Assembly: GCF_001514125.1 (NCBI RefSeq)
Contig: NZ_KQ948557.1
Coordinates: 294,138-358,137, forward strand
Direction of reading: 5' to 3'
Length of the DNA: 64,000 nt
DNA from: Streptomyces longwoodensis
Lineage (GTDB): Bacteria; Actinomycetota; Actinomycetes; Streptomycetales; Streptomycetaceae
Shown here in pieces: positions 20,801-30,074 of the stretch (its first letter is position 1; every line of letters starts with the position of its first letter). Below the pieces are notes generated by a model, which did not search any database, was not told where the DNA came from, and saw only the letters and a program-made list of their open reading frames with translations. The position numbers were made by a program, and so were the translations under genes.

Positions 20801-21975
20801 CCCAGCGCCTCATAGCGCATTCGCAAGGCGATGGCCAGGAGGGACGTGGACCGCTCCAGGGTGCTCTCACGGAACAGATGGATGGCTTCCTGAAGATCTT
20901 CGATGCGCTGGAGTTGCGTGAAACGGGTGGCAAGTGCGAGACCGAGGTCGAGCTGGAGGATCAACTGCGCGCTGCCGGTCGCGCTGGCAAGGGCGGACCG
21001 CAGAGGAGTCACGTGGTCCGCCGCCCCGGAATCCGCCGGGTCAAGGTTGTCCGGGTGTAGCGCAAGTAGCTGCGACAGACGGGTGACCTGCGCCTGGATC
21101 GTCGCACGCACAGAGTTTCCCGGCGGCAGGCCATCGACCGCAGCCCTGCCGTCGGCTATGGCCAGTCGAAGATCGTCCAAGTGCTGGAAAGCCACGAAGC
21201 GATGCCACCGCGCTGCATGGCGATTGGCGAGCAGTTCGGTCGGATCGGCAGCGAGAGTCCTGACGATCGTTAAGGCCTCGTTGTTAAGCGCCAGGTTGCG
21301 GTCGATGTCGGAAATCGCCGAGGTCGTCGCGAACCGGTCTGCATACAGCACGGCGACGTTCTGCAGAAGCTGTGCGCGCAGCAGGTCCGCGTCGGTCGCC
21401 AGCACGAGGGCGCGTTCTGCGTAGGTGACGACGGCGTCGAGGTCCGCAGCGTCGCCGGTCTCGGCGTGCCGCTCGTTGAGCGCCATGGCCACCTGCAGGA
21501 GCGCCGGCGCCTCGTCGGCGGAAAGGTCTGGCGGCCAGTCCGACAACTCGAAGAGGCGGATTCCGGTGTCCCGATGCCTAGTGAGCGTGTAGGCCGCCAC
21601 CACGCGGAGGAGCCCGCTCGCATGCGCATGGATGTCGTTGATCGCGGTCAGCTTCGTGGCCTCGAAGTGCTCGCGAATCTCCGTTGGCGGCGCGGCCGGC
21701 TCGCGTTGCCACAGCGCGTGGAAGAAGCCGAGCGAGAACCGCTGTTCCATCGGTCGCTCGTCCTGCCGTCCGCTCGTGGATCGTGCCCAGTGCAGCCAAG
21801 CCAGCAGGTGCAAGGTCTGGTTGAGGTGGTCATCACCGGCGTGTGGAAGCTGCACCCACCACAGTTGGGCGGCTTCAATCAGCGCCTCATCCGCCAGCAC
21901 ACCCTCGGGATCGCCCTGCTGCCACCGCCTGATCCGTTGATCAAGTAGCTCGTTGGGCTGCGCAGTGGTCGCCAT
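17896..21975 (-). CDS. CATRA-type TPR-CHAT protease, copy 1
   Basis: 1359 residues from ATG 21975 (MATTAQPNELLDQRIRRWQQ); upstream in-frame sequence is non-coding and overlaps the divergent promoter. A conserved N-terminal head is followed by a long tetratricopeptide-like helical array (pairs such as YADRFATTSAISDIDRNLAL and repeated RLALHYQRYDLAVTCYREAV). The C-terminal CHAT caspase-like domain has catalytic H1232 (RAYFACHN) and C1273 (AQLSACAT). CHAT proteases cleave host or partner proteins upon activation. With the divergent partners at 22032 and 22400 this matches the CATRA (caspase and TPR-repeat associated) conflict systems predicted by comparative genomics. It faces away from the partners across a 56-bp divergent promoter. 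Confidence 0.8.
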   Translation of the reverse strand: MATTAQPNELLDQRIRRWQQGDPEGVLADEALIEAAQLWWVQLPHAGDDHLNQTLHLLAWLHWARSTSGRQDERPMEQRFSLGFFHALWQREPAAPPTEIREHFEATKLTAINDIHAHASGLLRVVAAYTLTRHRDTGIRLFELSDWPPDLSADEAPALLQVAMALNERHAETGDAADLDAVVTYAERALVLATDADLLRAQLLQNVAVLYADRFATTSAISDIDRNLALNNEALTIVRTLAADPTELLANRHAARWHRFVAFQHLDDLRLAIADGRAAVDGLPPGNSVRATIQAQVTRLSQLLALHPDNLDPADSGAADHVTPLRSALASATGSAQLILQLDLGLALATRFTQLQRIEDLQEAIHLFRESTLERSTSLLAIALRMRYEALGDATDLDECIAVFRSAHRGDTSTFDRITLAEGLADALEADYEVRPDKARLHAAIEISRTAVFEAWPDPTAPAPEPGLLPMLESLAHGNLSRRVRACDRTGDYDFVISSEAMTDAAYLWWLAHRLSTRDPASGSLAKARRVLGDLHILRHNATVDSGRPNELAQTLMHWLPDPRALPDDLPDPLNRMLGPCAEPEAQAGFANTLINYANQGRNPAAVNAAILLMSMAIEVTPADDPQLSDWLGSLSDAYGIRGINNQNNSDLDTATELAAEAAALAPPEATRAQERLARARSSRLRFARRSATPDPGRHRIDRIVLVKEHTDGPEGAEIAAMLDASAQKFLLSEEAEEMAKKWATDETSKHYLEEFRRSGLAVDLELALRAAEAETSRHEHPTDQRDHLSHLGNIHLQRYVLTRETGELVEAASLLEEALDLSPRIGPFRGPLLRILSRIYVEYSELTDGQIERHCHLALTMITDALDSLTALRGAGRLALHYQRYDLAVTCYREAVALMRVAALEEFDRIDRAARLSEITETGSEAVTAHILAGDSAAALEAAEEARAVLLTLELDLRTDVTSLRETRPDLAERFDRMRHSITTDRTNSARTPDGYVRTAQAWQSRTAWTNLLADIRATSGYEAFLRPPAAGELTSLNLPGPLVLINVSPFGSHALIITPDPGVRVLPLGGLTHQELHTHAYHMLSAADPQMTSDILAWLWETVVGPVLEAIGPATRMWWVPTGLLGAFPLHAATAPDGRSAIDLIESSYAPTIRLLARGLARGAVSGNGGDLIVAVRRTANGSELAGAEAEGRALLDRHPQAVPLLNEAARRESVLAALPHATRAYFACHNVRDDARPHQSGLGLFDGLLTIEDLSRLDLPDAEFAQLSACATVMPTPDAPDELTHLAAAFQLAGFRSVVATLWPVRDLVAAEFAQLFHAAGGHITTSTALTSATRALRDRHPDQPELWAPYIHYGL

Positions 21976-22031
21976 GAGCGCTATGGTCGCATCGACTTGA
22001 CGGGGTTTGCGGCGAGGACGGTGGAATTGAC
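21976..22031. promoter_or_regulatory. Divergent CATRA promoter region
   Basis: 56 bp between copy 1 (leftward) and its partners (rightward). On the minus strand the block TGCGACCATAGCGCTC precedes the ATG; the same TGCGAC-N-AT block, 16 nt before ATG, precedes copies 2 and 3. On the plus strand TTGACG (about 21997) and TGGAAT (22022-22027) could be -35/-10, the latter ending 4 nt before ATG 22032. Neither gene has a Shine-Dalgarno, suggesting leaderless transcripts. Confidence 0.5.
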
Positions 22032-22403
22032 ATGCCCGCAGGTACCGCCGACGCCGAACGGGAACGAGCCGCGCTGGCCCATCTCTGTGAGCTTCTTCCC
22101 GACATTCGTGCAGCAAGCACTGGTCGCCCGCCCGAATACCAGAGGTTGCTGACGGCGATCGAGGCCGCCGCGCGGGCCCGTACGCCGGTCGCCGACCTGC
22201 TGGACGAGCTCTACCGGTTCGACGCTGCCGGCGCCTACCGCCAGATGCCCCACGAGATGCCGTTCGGTCCCGGTCACGCCGACCAGGAGATCGCTCGCTG
22301 CCCGGACGGTGCCTGCTCACGTACCGAGCGCCCGCGACCGGCCGGGCTGTCGCCACGCTGCCGCCTGACCGGGGAGCGGATGCCGACACGGGCCACCGGA
22401 TGA
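22032..22403 (+). CDS. CATRA-associated small protein with candidate zinc site
   Basis: 123 residues. A helical N-terminal part (ALAHLCELLPDIRAAS ... LLDELYRFDAA) is followed by a short cysteine segment: C90-P-D-G-A-C95 and C110 (RCRLTGERM). This resembles the C-P-x3-C-x-R ... P-x-C-x-(L/V)-x-G-x-x-(L/M) ribbon seen in small proteins next to CHAT/TPR systems, so it may bind zinc and link the protease to its membrane partner. The stop overlaps the next ATG (ATGA at 22400), so the two genes are coupled. The 'CATRA system-associated' assignment rests on context and this motif. Confidence 0.6.
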   Translation: MPAGTADAERERAALAHLCELLPDIRAASTGRPPEYQRLLTAIEAAARARTPVADLLDELYRFDAAGAYRQMPHEMPFGPGHADQEIARCPDGACSRTERPRPAGLSPRCRLTGERMPTRATG

Positions 22404-23293
22404 CCACCTTCTTCGACGAGCTGGCCAAGAAGCTTGCCGAACGCTGGGTGTCGCTGCTCGCCATTCCCGGCCTGCTCTTCCTCACCGCGATCCTGCTCGG
22501 TGCCAGATTGCGGTGGGCGCACGCGCTCGACGTCGCCTATGCACTCGACTCGCTGGACAACCTCGTTGCCGACCTGAGCCGTTGGCCTGCGGCACGCACG
22601 GCGCTCTGCGTGGCAGGTGTGCTCCTCGCGGCTGCTGCTGTCGGGCTCGCGGCTGGCGGTCTGGCTGCCGGAATTCGCTTGATTTGGCTCGGCCGCTGGC
22701 CGGCGCCCCTGGCGCATTGGCGCCGCAGAGCGCGTCGGGACCGCTGGGACGACCTGGTCGAGCGGAGATTCGCGCTGGAGGATACTTCCGGCCGGACCGA
22801 GGAGATGCAAGCCGAGATCGACGACCTGGCGGCTCGGGCGAACCAGCTCGCCATGGCACGCCCGGCCAGTCCAACCTGGATCGGGGACCGCTTCAAGGCA
22901 CTCGAATCGATCGGCTACCAGCGCTACGGCCTCGATCTGACCTTCGTCTGGCCAGCGTTCTGGCTGGTCGCCCCGGACCTGGTCCGTTCCGAGATAGAGG
23001 CGGCTGGCGGCCAGTTCGCCGATGCGACCGTCCGCGGCTCCTGGGCCACCCTGTACGCCATGCTCGCGCTGTTGTGGCCCCCGTCCGCCGCGGTGGCCGT
23101 CGTCACTGGCTTCGCCGCCTGGCGCCGTGGCCGGTCCTCGGTCGCGGCACAGACCCGCCTCATCGAAGTCGCCCTCGACCTCCACGGCCGTGCACTGGCC
23201 ACCGCACTCGGGGTGAGCGACGCGAACGCCACTGGGCCACTCACACCTGACGAGGGCAGCGAGATCACGCGAATCTGCCGCAAGGGACGCTGA
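22400..23293 (+). CDS. CATRA-associated polytopic membrane protein
   Basis: 297 residues. Hydrophobic segments lie at about 17-38, 68-95, 172-190 and 212-232. A charged cytoplasmic stretch between the second and third (RRARRDRWDDLVERRFALED, then a predicted coiled region TEEMQAEIDDLAARANQLAM) could contact the soluble partners. No enzymatic motif is seen. Its coupling to the small Cys protein and divergence from the CHAT protease suggest it anchors the system or serves as the pore or target at the membrane (inference). Copies 2 and 3 have no equivalent neighbour. Confidence 0.6.
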   Translation: MTTFFDELAKKLAERWVSLLAIPGLLFLTAILLGARLRWAHALDVAYALDSLDNLVADLSRWPAARTALCVAGVLLAAAAVGLAAGGLAAGIRLIWLGRWPAPLAHWRRRARRDRWDDLVERRFALEDTSGRTEEMQAEIDDLAARANQLAMARPASPTWIGDRFKALESIGYQRYGLDLTFVWPAFWLVAPDLVRSEIEAAGGQFADATVRGSWATLYAMLALLWPPSAAVAVVTGFAAWRRGRSSVAAQTRLIEVALDLHGRALATALGVSDANATGPLTPDEGSEITRICRKGR

Positions 23294-23443
23294 CCCGCCC
23301 GGCCGATGTCACCCATCGGACGCTGCGCATGTTCGAACGGCCAGGTCCAATTACATGACCGCTGACACGATCACATAGGGGCGACCGCTGACGCTCAACC
23401 GAGCGTGACCCAAGGGCGGCAAGGCCATGGCTGGGGGGCCTAG

Positions 23444-24831
23444 TACTGCAACGGTGTTTGCCATGACTGCTGGCCAGTTCGTTCGTTGGTGTGGTTATGG
23501 GCGGGAACCTTGCTGATGTCAGGCTGTGGTCGGGTGAACTGGTCGCTCTGCACGGGCGGTTCCTGCACCGTTTCAACAGATCGGAACCGCGGGATTCGGC
23601 GCTTGCGTACATGCAGGGGCTGATTGCTCCGCTCGAGGGCAAGAACGGCTGGACGCTGGCCGAAGAGGCCGGTCATGACGGTCCTGACCGTATTCAGCGG
23701 ATGCTGAACCGGATCGAGTGGGACGCCGACGAGGTCCTGGACGACGTCCGCAGCTACGTCGTCGAACATCTCGGAGACCGGGATGCCGTGTTGATCGTGG
23801 ATGACACCGGCTTCCTGAAGAAAGGCATCCGCTCGGCCGGGGTGCAGAGGCAGTACTCCGGCACCGCCGGACGCACCGAGAACTGCCAGATCGGTGTGTT
23901 CCTCGCCTACGCCACCGGCCGCGGACGCACGCTGATCGACCGCCGTCTGTATCTGCCCACGTCCTGGACGGAGGCTTGGGCACGCTGTCGCCGCGCGGGC
24001 ATCGGCGACGAGATCGCGTTCGAGACGAAGGTAGCCATGGCCAAGGCGATGGTCCGCCGGGCCATCGCCGACCGGATTCCGTTCGGCTGGGTGACCGTGG
24101 ATGCCGCCTACGGCTTCAGCAAGGGCTGGCGGTTCGAGCTGGAGCAGGCCGACGTCTTCCACGTCATGGCCACAACGAGGCACGACACAGTCGTCACCCG
24201 TTGGTCCATCGATCACCCCGTCCACGACCTGTTCCCCGGCCTGCCGCGGCAGAAGTGGAAACGCCGTTCCTGCGGCGAGGGTGCGCACGGCCGGCGGATC
24301 TATGACTGGGCCCGTGTCGAGGTGCGGCCGTCGCACCGCGAGGACCGCCGGCACTGGGTAATCGCCCGCCGCAGCGTGAGCAGGCCCGAGGAGATCTCCT
24401 ACTGTCCCGCCGACACCACACTCGACGAGCTCATCCGTATCGCCGGAAGCCGGTGGGCGGTCGAGGAATGCTTCCAGAGCGCGAAGCAGGAATGCGGCCT
24501 GGACGACTACCAGGTCCGCCGCTACCCCGGCTGGCACCGCCACATGACTCTGGCCATGGCAGCCCACACCTGCCTCACCGTTCTGCGGGCGAGACAGCTG
24601 GACACGGACAAAGCAGAAACGGATCCTCCCAGCTCATCCACCTCAGCCTTGCCGAGATCCGACGCCTGATCACCCGCCTCACCGACCGTCGACCCACCGC
24701 CATCGACCACATCCTGCACTGGTCGACATGGCGCCGACGACGCCAACACCAAGCCCGCATCAGCCACTACAAACGACGCGGACACAGCCCCTGAAAACTG
24801 CCCAGCAATCAGCACAAGCACCGTTGCAGTA
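23444..24831 (+). mobile_element. IS701-family insertion sequence A
   Basis: Bounded by CTAG on both sides (23440-23443 and 24832-24835), consistent with the 4-bp YTAR target duplication of IS701 elements. Inside, the ends TACTGCAACGGTG are perfect inverted repeats, and the similarity continues imperfectly for about 25 bp (GCTGG...CAGTT). It inserted between the CATRA-1 partner genes and an IS3 element. Confidence 0.8.
23497..24794 (+). pseudogene. IS701-family transposase, frameshifted near the C-terminus
   Basis: The DDE transposase is intact through the main domain: VLIVDDTGFLKKG, QYSGTAGRTENCQIGVF, GWVTVDAAYGFS and RWAVEECFQSAKQECGLD. Near 24625 the frame is lost. The natural C-terminus (QLIHLSLAEIRRLITRL, then HILHWSTWRRRRQ) continues in another frame to a stop at 24794. 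The catalytic core is complete, so residual activity is possible, but the copy looks recently decayed. Confidence 0.75.
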
Positions 24832-24922
24832 CTAGAGGCGGGTGGACGGCAGCAGTGAACATTCCCCTTGATCGTGGACACCTGGAGACTGGGACATGAG
24901 GTTCCAGAGGAAGTAGTGCCAG

Positions 24923-25228
24923 GTGGGAAGTAAGAGCAACCGCAGCAGGCGGTACACGGAGAAGTTCGAGCGGGACGCTGTCGCGCTCGTGCGCTCCTCC
25001 GGGAAGACCGTCACCGAGGTGGCCCGGTCAGATCGGGGTCAGCGCCGAGGGGCTGCGCAACTGGGTCAAGCAGGACACGATCGACCGTGGGCAGGGGGCG
25101 CGGGAGAGCTGACGACGGCCGAGCGCGAAGAGCTGCGTCGGCTGCGGAGGCTGGCCGCCGAGCAGGCGGAGACGATCGAGGTGCTGCGAAAAGCGGCGGT
25201 CTTCTTCGCGAAGGAGAGCGATCGATGA
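24923..25228 (+). pseudogene. IS3 orfA with compensating frameshifts
   Basis: It begins GSKSNRSRRYTEKFERDAVA, a typical IS3 orfA helix-turn-helix start, and ends ELTTAEREELRRLRRLAAEQ ... FFAKESDR. Between about 25030 and 25100 the expected recognition-helix sequence (IGVSAEGLRNWVKQDTIDRG) is in another frame, while the reading frame is restored afterwards. The DNA-binding segment is therefore scrambled although the frame stays open. Confidence 0.6.
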
Positions 25229-26108
25229 GAGAGGTGTTTGCGTTCATCGAGGCGGAGAAGACCACCCACAACATTGCTCTGCTGTGCCGGCTTTTGAAGG
25301 TGGCCCGCTCCTCGTTCTACGCGTGGCTGGCCGGGGAGAAGGCGCGCTCGGCGAGGAAGGCCGCCGATGATGCCCTGGCCCACGAGATCACCGTGCTGCA
25401 CGTCGCTTCCAGGGCCACCTACGGAGTTCCGCGCATCCACGCCGGCCTGCGCCGGCTCGGACACCGCGTGAACCGCAAACGGATCGAGCGCGTCATGCGT
25501 GAACGCGGCATCAGTGGCGTCACAGGGCGTCGACGCAAGGGCCTGACTCGCCCGGCGAAACGGGCGGTGCCCGCCCCGGACCTGATCGGCCGCGACTTCA
25601 GCGCGAGTGCGCCGGGGATGAAGCTGGTCGGCGACATCACTTACATCCCCACGATGAGGGCTGGCTGTATCTGGCGACCTGGCTGGACCTCGCGACCCGC
25701 GAGATCGTTGGTTACTCGATGGCCGACCACCATCGCGCCGGCTTGGTCGTGGATGCGCTGAAGATGGCCGCGGGACGCGGTCAGCTGAAGCCTGGATGTA
25801 TTGCGCAGTCGGACCGCGGCAGTGAATACACCTCGGACGAACTCCGGTGTGAGATAAGTCGGTTGGGGCTGCGGCAGAGCATGGGCCGCACCGGCTCCTG
25901 CTTCGACAATGCCGCCGAGTCGTTCTTCGCTCTGCTGAAGGAGGAGATCGGAACCCGTCGCTGGCCCGACCGGACCAGCGCCCGCGCGGACATCTTCGCT
26001 TTCGTCGAGACCTTCTACAACCGACAGCGCCTACGCCGCCATCCGCCCTGGGGCTACCTCACCCACTGGAGACCCGGCAGCGTCTGGAACAACAACACGC
26101 CCTCGTAG
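25225..26108 (+). pseudogene. IS3 orfB integrase, single frameshift
   Basis: ATG 25225 overlaps the orfA stop. The N-terminal HTH_21 region (TYGVPRIHAGLRRLGHRVNR) and the first catalytic Asp (KLVGDITYIPT) are in one frame. A one-base loss near 25652 moves the rest to another frame (EGWLYLATWLDLATREIVGY, SDRGSEYTSDE, DNAAESFFALLKEEI), which ends at 26108. All DDE residues exist, but not in one frame. Confidence 0.7.
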
Positions 26109-26233
26109 CGTAAGCATCGAGTGTCCAAGATCACGGGGAAGCTTCATCGCCTGTGGTGCTTGTGGACACGCTGATTCCCCCGTCTCTGCCATAAACCGCT
26201 CCGCCCCGTCGAGCCGATGCGACGATAGCTTCT

Positions 26234-29200
26234 ATGACGACCGCCGCGCAGCCCAGCGACCGGTTACGTCAACGGATCTCTCGCTGGGAGCAGGGCGATC
26301 CCGAGGGCGTACTGGCGGACGAAGCACTGATTGAGGCCGCGCAACTGTGGCGGAAGTTCACGTTGGAGCCGGCGGACAAGAACCTCGACTTCGTTGTGCA
26401 ACTGTTGGGCTGGCTGCACTGGGCCCGTGGCACGAGCGGGCCCGAGGGGCAGCGAGCACTTGAGCGGAAAATCTCGCTGCTGTTGTTCCAGCTCCTATGG
26501 CAACGAAATCCCGAAGCCACGCCGTCGGCACTGCGGACCTACTTCCGCGACGCGAAACCCGACCCGATCGAAGATCCGAAAGAGCACGTCAGTGGGATTC
26601 TTCGCGACATCGCCGCGATCGTGATCACTGAGAAACGTGACACCGGGATCCGCCTCTACGACCTCTCGGAATGGCCGCCGGACCTTCCTCCCGAGCATTC
26701 GGCACTGCCACTGCTGCGCGTAGCCGAGGCCCTGGCCAGCCGATACGGCGAGACCGGTGATGTGGCGGACCTCGACGCGGCCGTCTCGTACGGCGAACGT
26801 GCCGTCGCGATGGCGCCCGACCCAGGCGAATTGCGCGCCAACGTGCTGCAGGACGTGTCTGTGGTGCTGTGCGGGCGGTTCGAGGTGACGGCGGCGATGT
26901 CCGACAGCGATCGGGTCATCGCGTTGCTGAATGAAGCGGTGGAGATCGCCCGATCGCTGGGGCTCAGCCTCGTTGTTCTACTGACCAACCGCAGCCTTGC
27001 CCGGGTACGCCGGTTCGTTGCGTTCCACCAGCTCACCGACCTGCAGCAGGCTGAAGCCGACGGCGCCGCAGCGTTGGCGGCGCTGCCCCCACGCAGCCCG
27101 CGCCGCGCGGCGGTCGCCGCGCACCTCACCATGCTGTCGCAGCTTCTGGCGGCGCACCCCGGCGACGAAGACCTCGACCACGAAGATCCCGACTTTGATG
27201 TCCGGCAGGACCCGGCCAAGCTGTGGGCCGCGATCGAGTCAGAACGATCGGCGATCATGACCGCCTGGCCGGACGCGAACGCACCCGGTGCGGACATCGG
27301 CCTGCTGCCCCTGCTCAACCTCCGAGCCCATCAGAACCTGCGCCGCCGGATCCATGCGGCGCAGGCGACTGGGAACGCCGAGTTCGTGCTCTCGGCCGAG
27401 GCGATGACCGACGCCGCGTACCTGTGGTGGATAGCTCAGCGGCTCACCGCGAGGGACTCGGCCTCGTCGAGGATCCCTCAGGCCTGCGAGATCCTCGGCG
27501 AGTTCCACATTCAGCGGCACAACGCAACGGTCAGCACCCGGCGCCCCGACGAACTGGTGCAGACAATGATGTACTGGTGGGCCGCGCCGGAGGCGGTCCG
27601 CGATTCACTGCGCGACCCGCTGGACCGGCTGATCGGGCCGGCCGCTGAGCCTGAGTTGCAGACCCGCTATGCCGGCACCCTGATCCACTATGCCCGCCAG
27701 GAATACAATCCGGCCCTCGTGAAAGCCGCGATCCTGCTGCTGACCGACGCTGTCGAGGCCACTGGCGCGGACGATCCCGATCTGCCGGAGCGGCTCAGCC
27801 AACTCAGCGACGCATACCTTGCCCGCGGTCAGGGTGACGACTTCGACATCGCGGCCGAGCTGGCTGCGGACGCCGTGGCGCTTGTCCCGGCAGATCACCC
27901 TGAGGCTGGGCAATACAAGGAGCGGATGAACCGGGCTCGGAGCCGGCGACTGCGCCACACCAGACGCCCAATCAGTCCAGACCCCGTCGGAAACAGCATG
28001 TCCTTGTTCGTGATGAGGCAGGAGTACCTAGGCACACCCAAGGGTGCCGAGAGTGCGGCGGAGATGGACGCCTTGGTGCAGAAGTTTGTCGCCGATGCCC
28101 CCGAGAAGGCCGAGTCATCGCACTCGAAACGGTTCCTGAGGGAATACCAGCGGGACGGCCTCGCGGTCAGCCTCGAACTCGCGCTGATCGCGACCGAGGC
28201 AGAGACACCTGGGGAGGACGCCGGCTCCACCACGAAGCTGAACCACCTGCTGCACCTCGGAGAAATTCACCATGAGCGCTACCTGCTCACCCAGAACGCG
28301 GCTGACCTTGCAGAGACTTCCCGCCTACTCCAGGAGGCGCTCACCGTCGCAACCCCCTTCGGTCCGATCCGCGCCTCGATCGTCAACGGGCTGGCCATGA
28401 CGTATACCGAGCAGCTGCAGACTGAGGGCCGCACCCTGGACGACGCCCGGCTGGAAGAGCTGTGCCTGACTGCTCGCAGCACGCCCGCGGACGCGCTGTC
28501 GACCGTGCGGGCGCTGCGCGGCGTTGGCCGGCTCTGCCTCCGGCACGAGCGGTACGACCTGGCCGCTACCTGCTACCGCGAAGCCGTCGCGATGCTGCGC
28601 TTTTTGGTACTGGAGGAGATCGACCGCGAGGATCGGGCCGCCCGGCTCACTCAATTCACTGAAGTCGGCAGCGAGGCGGTCACCGCGCTCCTTCTCGCCG
28701 GGGACCCGCACGGAGCGCTCGAACTCGCTGAAGAGGCGCGCGCGGTGCTGCTCTCGCTCGACCTGGACCTGCGCTCCGACCTCAGCGAACTGCGCGCGAC
28801 GCGACCCGACTTGGCCGATCGGTTCGACCGCCAGGGCCAAGCGCTCACCGCGCAGCAGTTGGACGAGGTCCGTACGCCGGCCGGATACGTCCGCGTTGCC
28901 CGTGGCGCGCACAGCCGCGACGCGTGGGCCGCCCTGCTGAGGGACATCCGTAAGGTACCCGGCCACGAGGATTTCCTGCGCCCGCCGCGCGCCGCCGAAC
29001 TGACCGGTCTCGGTCTGCCCGGCCCGCTCGTGCTGATCAACGTCAGCGAGTTCGGCGGTCACGCTCTGATCGTCGGCGGTTCATCTGACGTGCGTGCGGT
29101 CCCGCTGACAGGCCTGACCGCGAAGGACGTTCGCTCGCATGCCCTCGATCTGCTCGCTTCCGCAGCCGCGTTGACCCGCGAAGTCCTGGGACGCACCCTG

Positions 29201-29965
29201 ACCTGGCTGTGGGACACGATGGTCGGCCCGGTCCTGAAGGCAACCGGGCCGGCAACCCGGGTGTGGTGGGTTCCCACCGGCTTGATCACCGTGTTCCCCC
29301 TGCACGCCGCGGTGAGCCCAACCGGCCAGTGCACCCTTGACCTGATCGACTCCTCGTACGCCCCAACGATCCGCCTGCTATCCCGCAATATGGCGCGGGC
29401 CACCACGCCGCAGCCGGGCAGTGACCTGATCGTCGCGGTACGCCGTGCCGCAGCCGGCGCCGAGCTCCCCGGCGCGGAAGCTGAAGGCCGGGCTCTCCTC
29501 GACCGCCTTCCGCAAGCTGTCGCGCTGCTCAACGACGCGGCGACGCGCGAGAGGGTCCTAAGCGCCCTTCCACAGGCGACCCGCGCCTACTTCGCCTGCC
29601 ACAATCTTCGCGACGACGCCCGCCCGCACCTGAGCGGCCTGGGTCTTTTCGACGGCCTGCTGACTATCGACGACCTGTCCCGCCTGGACCTGCCGAACGC
29701 CGAGTTCGCCCAGCTCTCGGCGTGTGCCACGGTCATGCCGACCCCGGATGCCCCGGACGAGCTGACCCATCTGGCCGCCGCGTTCCAACTCGCCGGTTTC
29801 CGCAGTGTGGTGGCCACCCTCTGGCCGGTCCGCGACCAGATCGCCGCAGAATTCTCCCAACTCCTGCACGACACAGGCTCCGTCACCGCCGCCGCACGCA
29901 CCCTGCGCCACCGCTACCCCGACCGCCCCGACGACTGGGCCGCCTTCTTGCAGTACGGTCCCTGA
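26234..29965 (+). CDS. CATRA-type TPR-CHAT protease, copy 2, internally shortened
   Basis: 1243 residues, ATG 26234 (MTTAAQPSDRLRQRISRWEQ) in the same promoter context as the other copies (TGCGACGATAGC upstream). It is about 115 residues shorter than copies 1 and 3 because one block of the helical repeat region is missing in frame near residue 320 (around 27190). There, AAHPGDEDLDHEDPDFD runs directly into VRQDPAKLWAAIESERSA, which in copy 3 corresponds to VRPDPARLHAAIAVGRTA. The CHAT dyad is kept: H1123 (RAYFACHN) and C1164 (LSACAT). There is no partner gene; copy 3 follows 109 bp downstream on the same strand. Confidence 0.75.
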   Translation: MTTAAQPSDRLRQRISRWEQGDPEGVLADEALIEAAQLWRKFTLEPADKNLDFVVQLLGWLHWARGTSGPEGQRALERKISLLLFQLLWQRNPEATPSALRTYFRDAKPDPIEDPKEHVSGILRDIAAIVITEKRDTGIRLYDLSEWPPDLPPEHSALPLLRVAEALASRYGETGDVADLDAAVSYGERAVAMAPDPGELRANVLQDVSVVLCGRFEVTAAMSDSDRVIALLNEAVEIARSLGLSLVVLLTNRSLARVRRFVAFHQLTDLQQAEADGAAALAALPPRSPRRAAVAAHLTMLSQLLAAHPGDEDLDHEDPDFDVRQDPAKLWAAIESERSAIMTAWPDANAPGADIGLLPLLNLRAHQNLRRRIHAAQATGNAEFVLSAEAMTDAAYLWWIAQRLTARDSASSRIPQACEILGEFHIQRHNATVSTRRPDELVQTMMYWWAAPEAVRDSLRDPLDRLIGPAAEPELQTRYAGTLIHYARQEYNPALVKAAILLLTDAVEATGADDPDLPERLSQLSDAYLARGQGDDFDIAAELAADAVALVPADHPEAGQYKERMNRARSRRLRHTRRPISPDPVGNSMSLFVMRQEYLGTPKGAESAAEMDALVQKFVADAPEKAESSHSKRFLREYQRDGLAVSLELALIATEAETPGEDAGSTTKLNHLLHLGEIHHERYLLTQNAADLAETSRLLQEALTVATPFGPIRASIVNGLAMTYTEQLQTEGRTLDDARLEELCLTARSTPADALSTVRALRGVGRLCLRHERYDLAATCYREAVAMLRFLVLEEIDREDRAARLTQFTEVGSEAVTALLLAGDPHGALELAEEARAVLLSLDLDLRSDLSELRATRPDLADRFDRQGQALTAQQLDEVRTPAGYVRVARGAHSRDAWAALLRDIRKVPGHEDFLRPPRAAELTGLGLPGPLVLINVSEFGGHALIVGGSSDVRAVPLTGLTAKDVRSHALDLLASAAALTREVLGRTLTWLWDTMVGPVLKATGPATRVWWVPTGLITVFPLHAAVSPTGQCTLDLIDSSYAPTIRLLSRNMARATTPQPGSDLIVAVRRAAAGAELPGAEAEGRALLDRLPQAVALLNDAATRERVLSALPQATRAYFACHNLRDDARPHLSGLGLFDGLLTIDDLSRLDLPNAEFAQLSACATVMPTPDAPDELTHLAAAFQLAGFRSVVATLWPVRDQIAAEFSQLLHDTGSVTAAARTLRHRYPDRPDDWAAFLQYGP

Positions 29966-30074
29966 CCTGACGACCGTCCGGCCCCGTCCGGGGGCTGCTG
30001 GCCAAGTCTCCGGCAGCGGGCAAGCGGACTCCTCGTCGAAGACAACCGTCCGAAGCGGTGCGACAATGTCGTCA

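Larger units (their letters stand above)
24863..26139 (+). mobile_element. IS3-family element, decayed
   Basis: The ends are imperfect inverted repeats, TCCCCTTGATCGTGGACAC (24863-24881) and the complement of GTGTCCAAGATCACGGGGA (26121-26139), differing at two positions. It contains overlapping orfA and orfB in the usual IS3 layout. No flanking duplication is obvious. It sits 27 bp from IS701-A and 94 bp before CATRA copy 2. Confidence 0.7.

Noticed and set aside
30066..30068. ATG 30066 as the start of CATRA copy 3
   Set aside because: It lies inside the block aligning with the promoter element of copies 1 and 2; ATG 30075 aligns with their starts.
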